From Ferrigenium straubiae (GTDB lineage Bacteria; Pseudomonadota; Gammaproteobacteria; Burkholderiales; Gallionellaceae): a stretch of DNA of 64,000 nt. Shown here in pieces: positions 63,199-64,000 of the stretch. Positions within the stretch are counted from its first letter, which is position 1, and the number at the start of each line of letters is the position of its first letter. The DNA lies in NCBI GenBank assembly GCA_019449655.1, contig JAHQXD010000001.1:1-64000 (forward strand). Direction: 5' to 3'. The translations under genes and the position numbers were made by a program. Under the pieces are notes generated by a model that did no database searches, had not been told where the DNA came from, and was given only the letters and a program-made list of their open reading frames with translations.

Positions 63199-64000
63199 AT
63201 GAATAAATTCAATAAAATCCTGTTCGCCGTTGCCCTGCTGGGCATGATACTTCCTGCGGCCACCAGCCGGGCGGAAGACATCGATATTTACGCCAGGCCA
63301 GAGTCCACTTCGGGTGCGGCCAATCCCAATATTCTGATCGTCATCGACAACAGCGCGAACTGGGCGGATAACGCTCAGCATTTTCCCGGCATGTATCAGG
63401 GCGAGGCGGAACTGGATGCCATACGCACTATTACCTCTGAGCTGAACGACAAGGTGAACATCGGACTGATGATGCTGACCTCTAATGTGGACGGTGGATA
63501 TGTCCGCTTCAAAGTACGTCAGATGAGTCAGACCAACAAGTCTGCCTTCGCCGAACTGATCGGTTACCCATCCGGTTGTACGGATGGCGCAAACAGCCTG
63601 AACGGCACACCGAACTGCATCTTCAAAAATTTCAATACGCCTAGAGAAAAAACGAACAATGCCAACTACAGTGCGGCCATGTTCGAAGTCTTCAAGTATT
63701 TCGGCGGTTATACCAGTCCGCAATATGCTACCGCCGACCCGGCAGTGGCGGGTGCACCGGTCGATACCACCCATTTTGGCCCCCAACGCCATGCAGGCCC
63801 CAACTCCTCTGCAGATCTGTATGCGTTTACCCCTGCGGGGGATACGACGCAGACACTGTATAACCCTCCCATCACCAGCGAGGGAAGCTGCGCCAAAAAT
63901 TATGTCATCTTCATCGGCAACGGCTTCCCGGCGCAGGACGCCGCCGCCACCCTGTTGAGCGGGGTGGGCGGCGATACCACGCAACTGCCGCTGAACAACC
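63199..64000 (+). CDS. pilY1: PilY1-type pilus tip adhesin (partial, runs off the window)
   Basis: The first 267 codons of a much larger protein, open to the end of the window. The Sec signal peptide MNKFNKILFAVALLGMILPAATSRA is followed by a von Willebrand A-like domain beginning PNILIVIDNSANW, where D-x-S-x-N may form the MIDAS metal site. Ca-binding beta-propeller regions expected in PilY1 would lie beyond the window. GGAGG precedes the ATG. It terminates the minor-pilin operon and probably mediates surface attachment. Confidence 0.9.
   Translation, partial: MNKFNKILFAVALLGMILPAATSRAEDIDIYARPESTSGAANPNILIVIDNSANWADNAQHFPGMYQGEAELDAIRTITSELNDKVNIGLMMLTSNVDGGYVRFKVRQMSQTNKSAFAELIGYPSGCTDGANSLNGTPNCIFKNFNTPREKTNNANYSAAMFEVFKYFGGYTSPQYATADPAVAGAPVDTTHFGPQRHAGPNSSADLYAFTPAGDTTQTLYNPPITSEGSCAKNYVIFIGNGFPAQDAAATLLSGVGGDTTQLPLNN

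Overview
The window reads as one contiguous chromosomal stretch of a GC-rich betaproteobacterium. The best fit is Nitrosomonadales, possibly a Gallionellaceae/Sideroxydans-like lithotroph. This placement is an inference from gene content and order (nadK-recN-bamE-dapB; ispD-ispF-tsaB-rimI-udg; fimT-pilV-pilW-pilX-pilY1; a NorSY-type oxidoreductase with SenC). There are no rRNA genes, no CRISPR array, and no complete insertion sequence or prophage. One tRNA, tRNA-Arg(CCT), lies on the minus strand.

Layout. (1) 0-5 kb: end of a chemotaxis cluster (MCP tail, PilZ-like protein, CheR, CheD, CheB, and a REC/degenerate-GGDEF/EAL protein). (2) 5-9.7 kb: secreted pentapeptide-repeat protein, SerB, a globin-coupled diguanylate cyclase, a truncated sigma-like protein with an overlapping partner, and a GST. 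(3) 9.7-15.7 kb, minus strand: a five-gene operon closed by an intrinsic terminator (thermostable-hemolysin-family protein, AMP ligase, TenA-like di-iron protein, SDR, TPR protein), preceded by a radical SAM/FMN-barrel pair. (4) 16-24.5 kb: RND efflux pair, then nadK, recN, a BamE fusion and dapB. (5) 24.8-35.8 kb: a visibly more A+T-rich respiratory island. It holds two tiny paralogous membrane proteins, a CuA-type NorS, a NorY whose active-site Tyr is Gln, heme O synthase and SenC. It continues with a cytochrome b/[2Fe-2S]/flavoreductase fusion, a heme-copper-oxidase-like subunit lacking two of three CuB histidines, and a second cytochrome b fused to 4Fe-4S and MvhD-like domains. (6) 35.8-44.6 kb: a secreted unknown behind a c-di-GMP-I riboswitch, mfd, an O-acetylhomoserine sulfhydrylase and a housekeeping operon. 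(7) 44.9-48.6 kb: a NIT-HAMP-PAS-GGDEF-EAL sensor. (8) 48.7-55.9 kb: lplT, alr, and a methylthioadenosine salvage run (mtnP, apt, mtnA, class II aldolase-SDR fusion) whose three main gaps each hold a different palindromic repeat. (9) 56-60 kb: possible sRNA, tRNA-Arg, MFS transporter, Uup. (10) 60.2-64 kb: type IV pilus minor pilin operon running off the end in pilY1.

How the genes work together. Cyclic di-GMP is a recurring theme: three turnover proteins with different inputs (chemotaxis receiver, O2-binding globin, NIT/PAS sensor), one c-di-GMP riboswitch, a PilZ-like protein and pilus genes. The respiratory island looks like machinery for NO or another oxyanion/gas, fed from cytochrome c, quinol, NAD(P)H and ferredoxin. 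The mtn run is consistent with a DHAP-type shunt that recycles methylthioadenosine or 5'-deoxyadenosine, with aldol cleavage and aldehyde reduction on one polypeptide.

Most exciting candidates for undescribed systems: the island at 24.8-35.8 kb, the five-gene acyl-activation/di-iron operon at 9.7-14.1 kb, and the aldolase-SDR version of the MTA shunt. All functional readings come from reading the sequence and remembered families; no searches were run.
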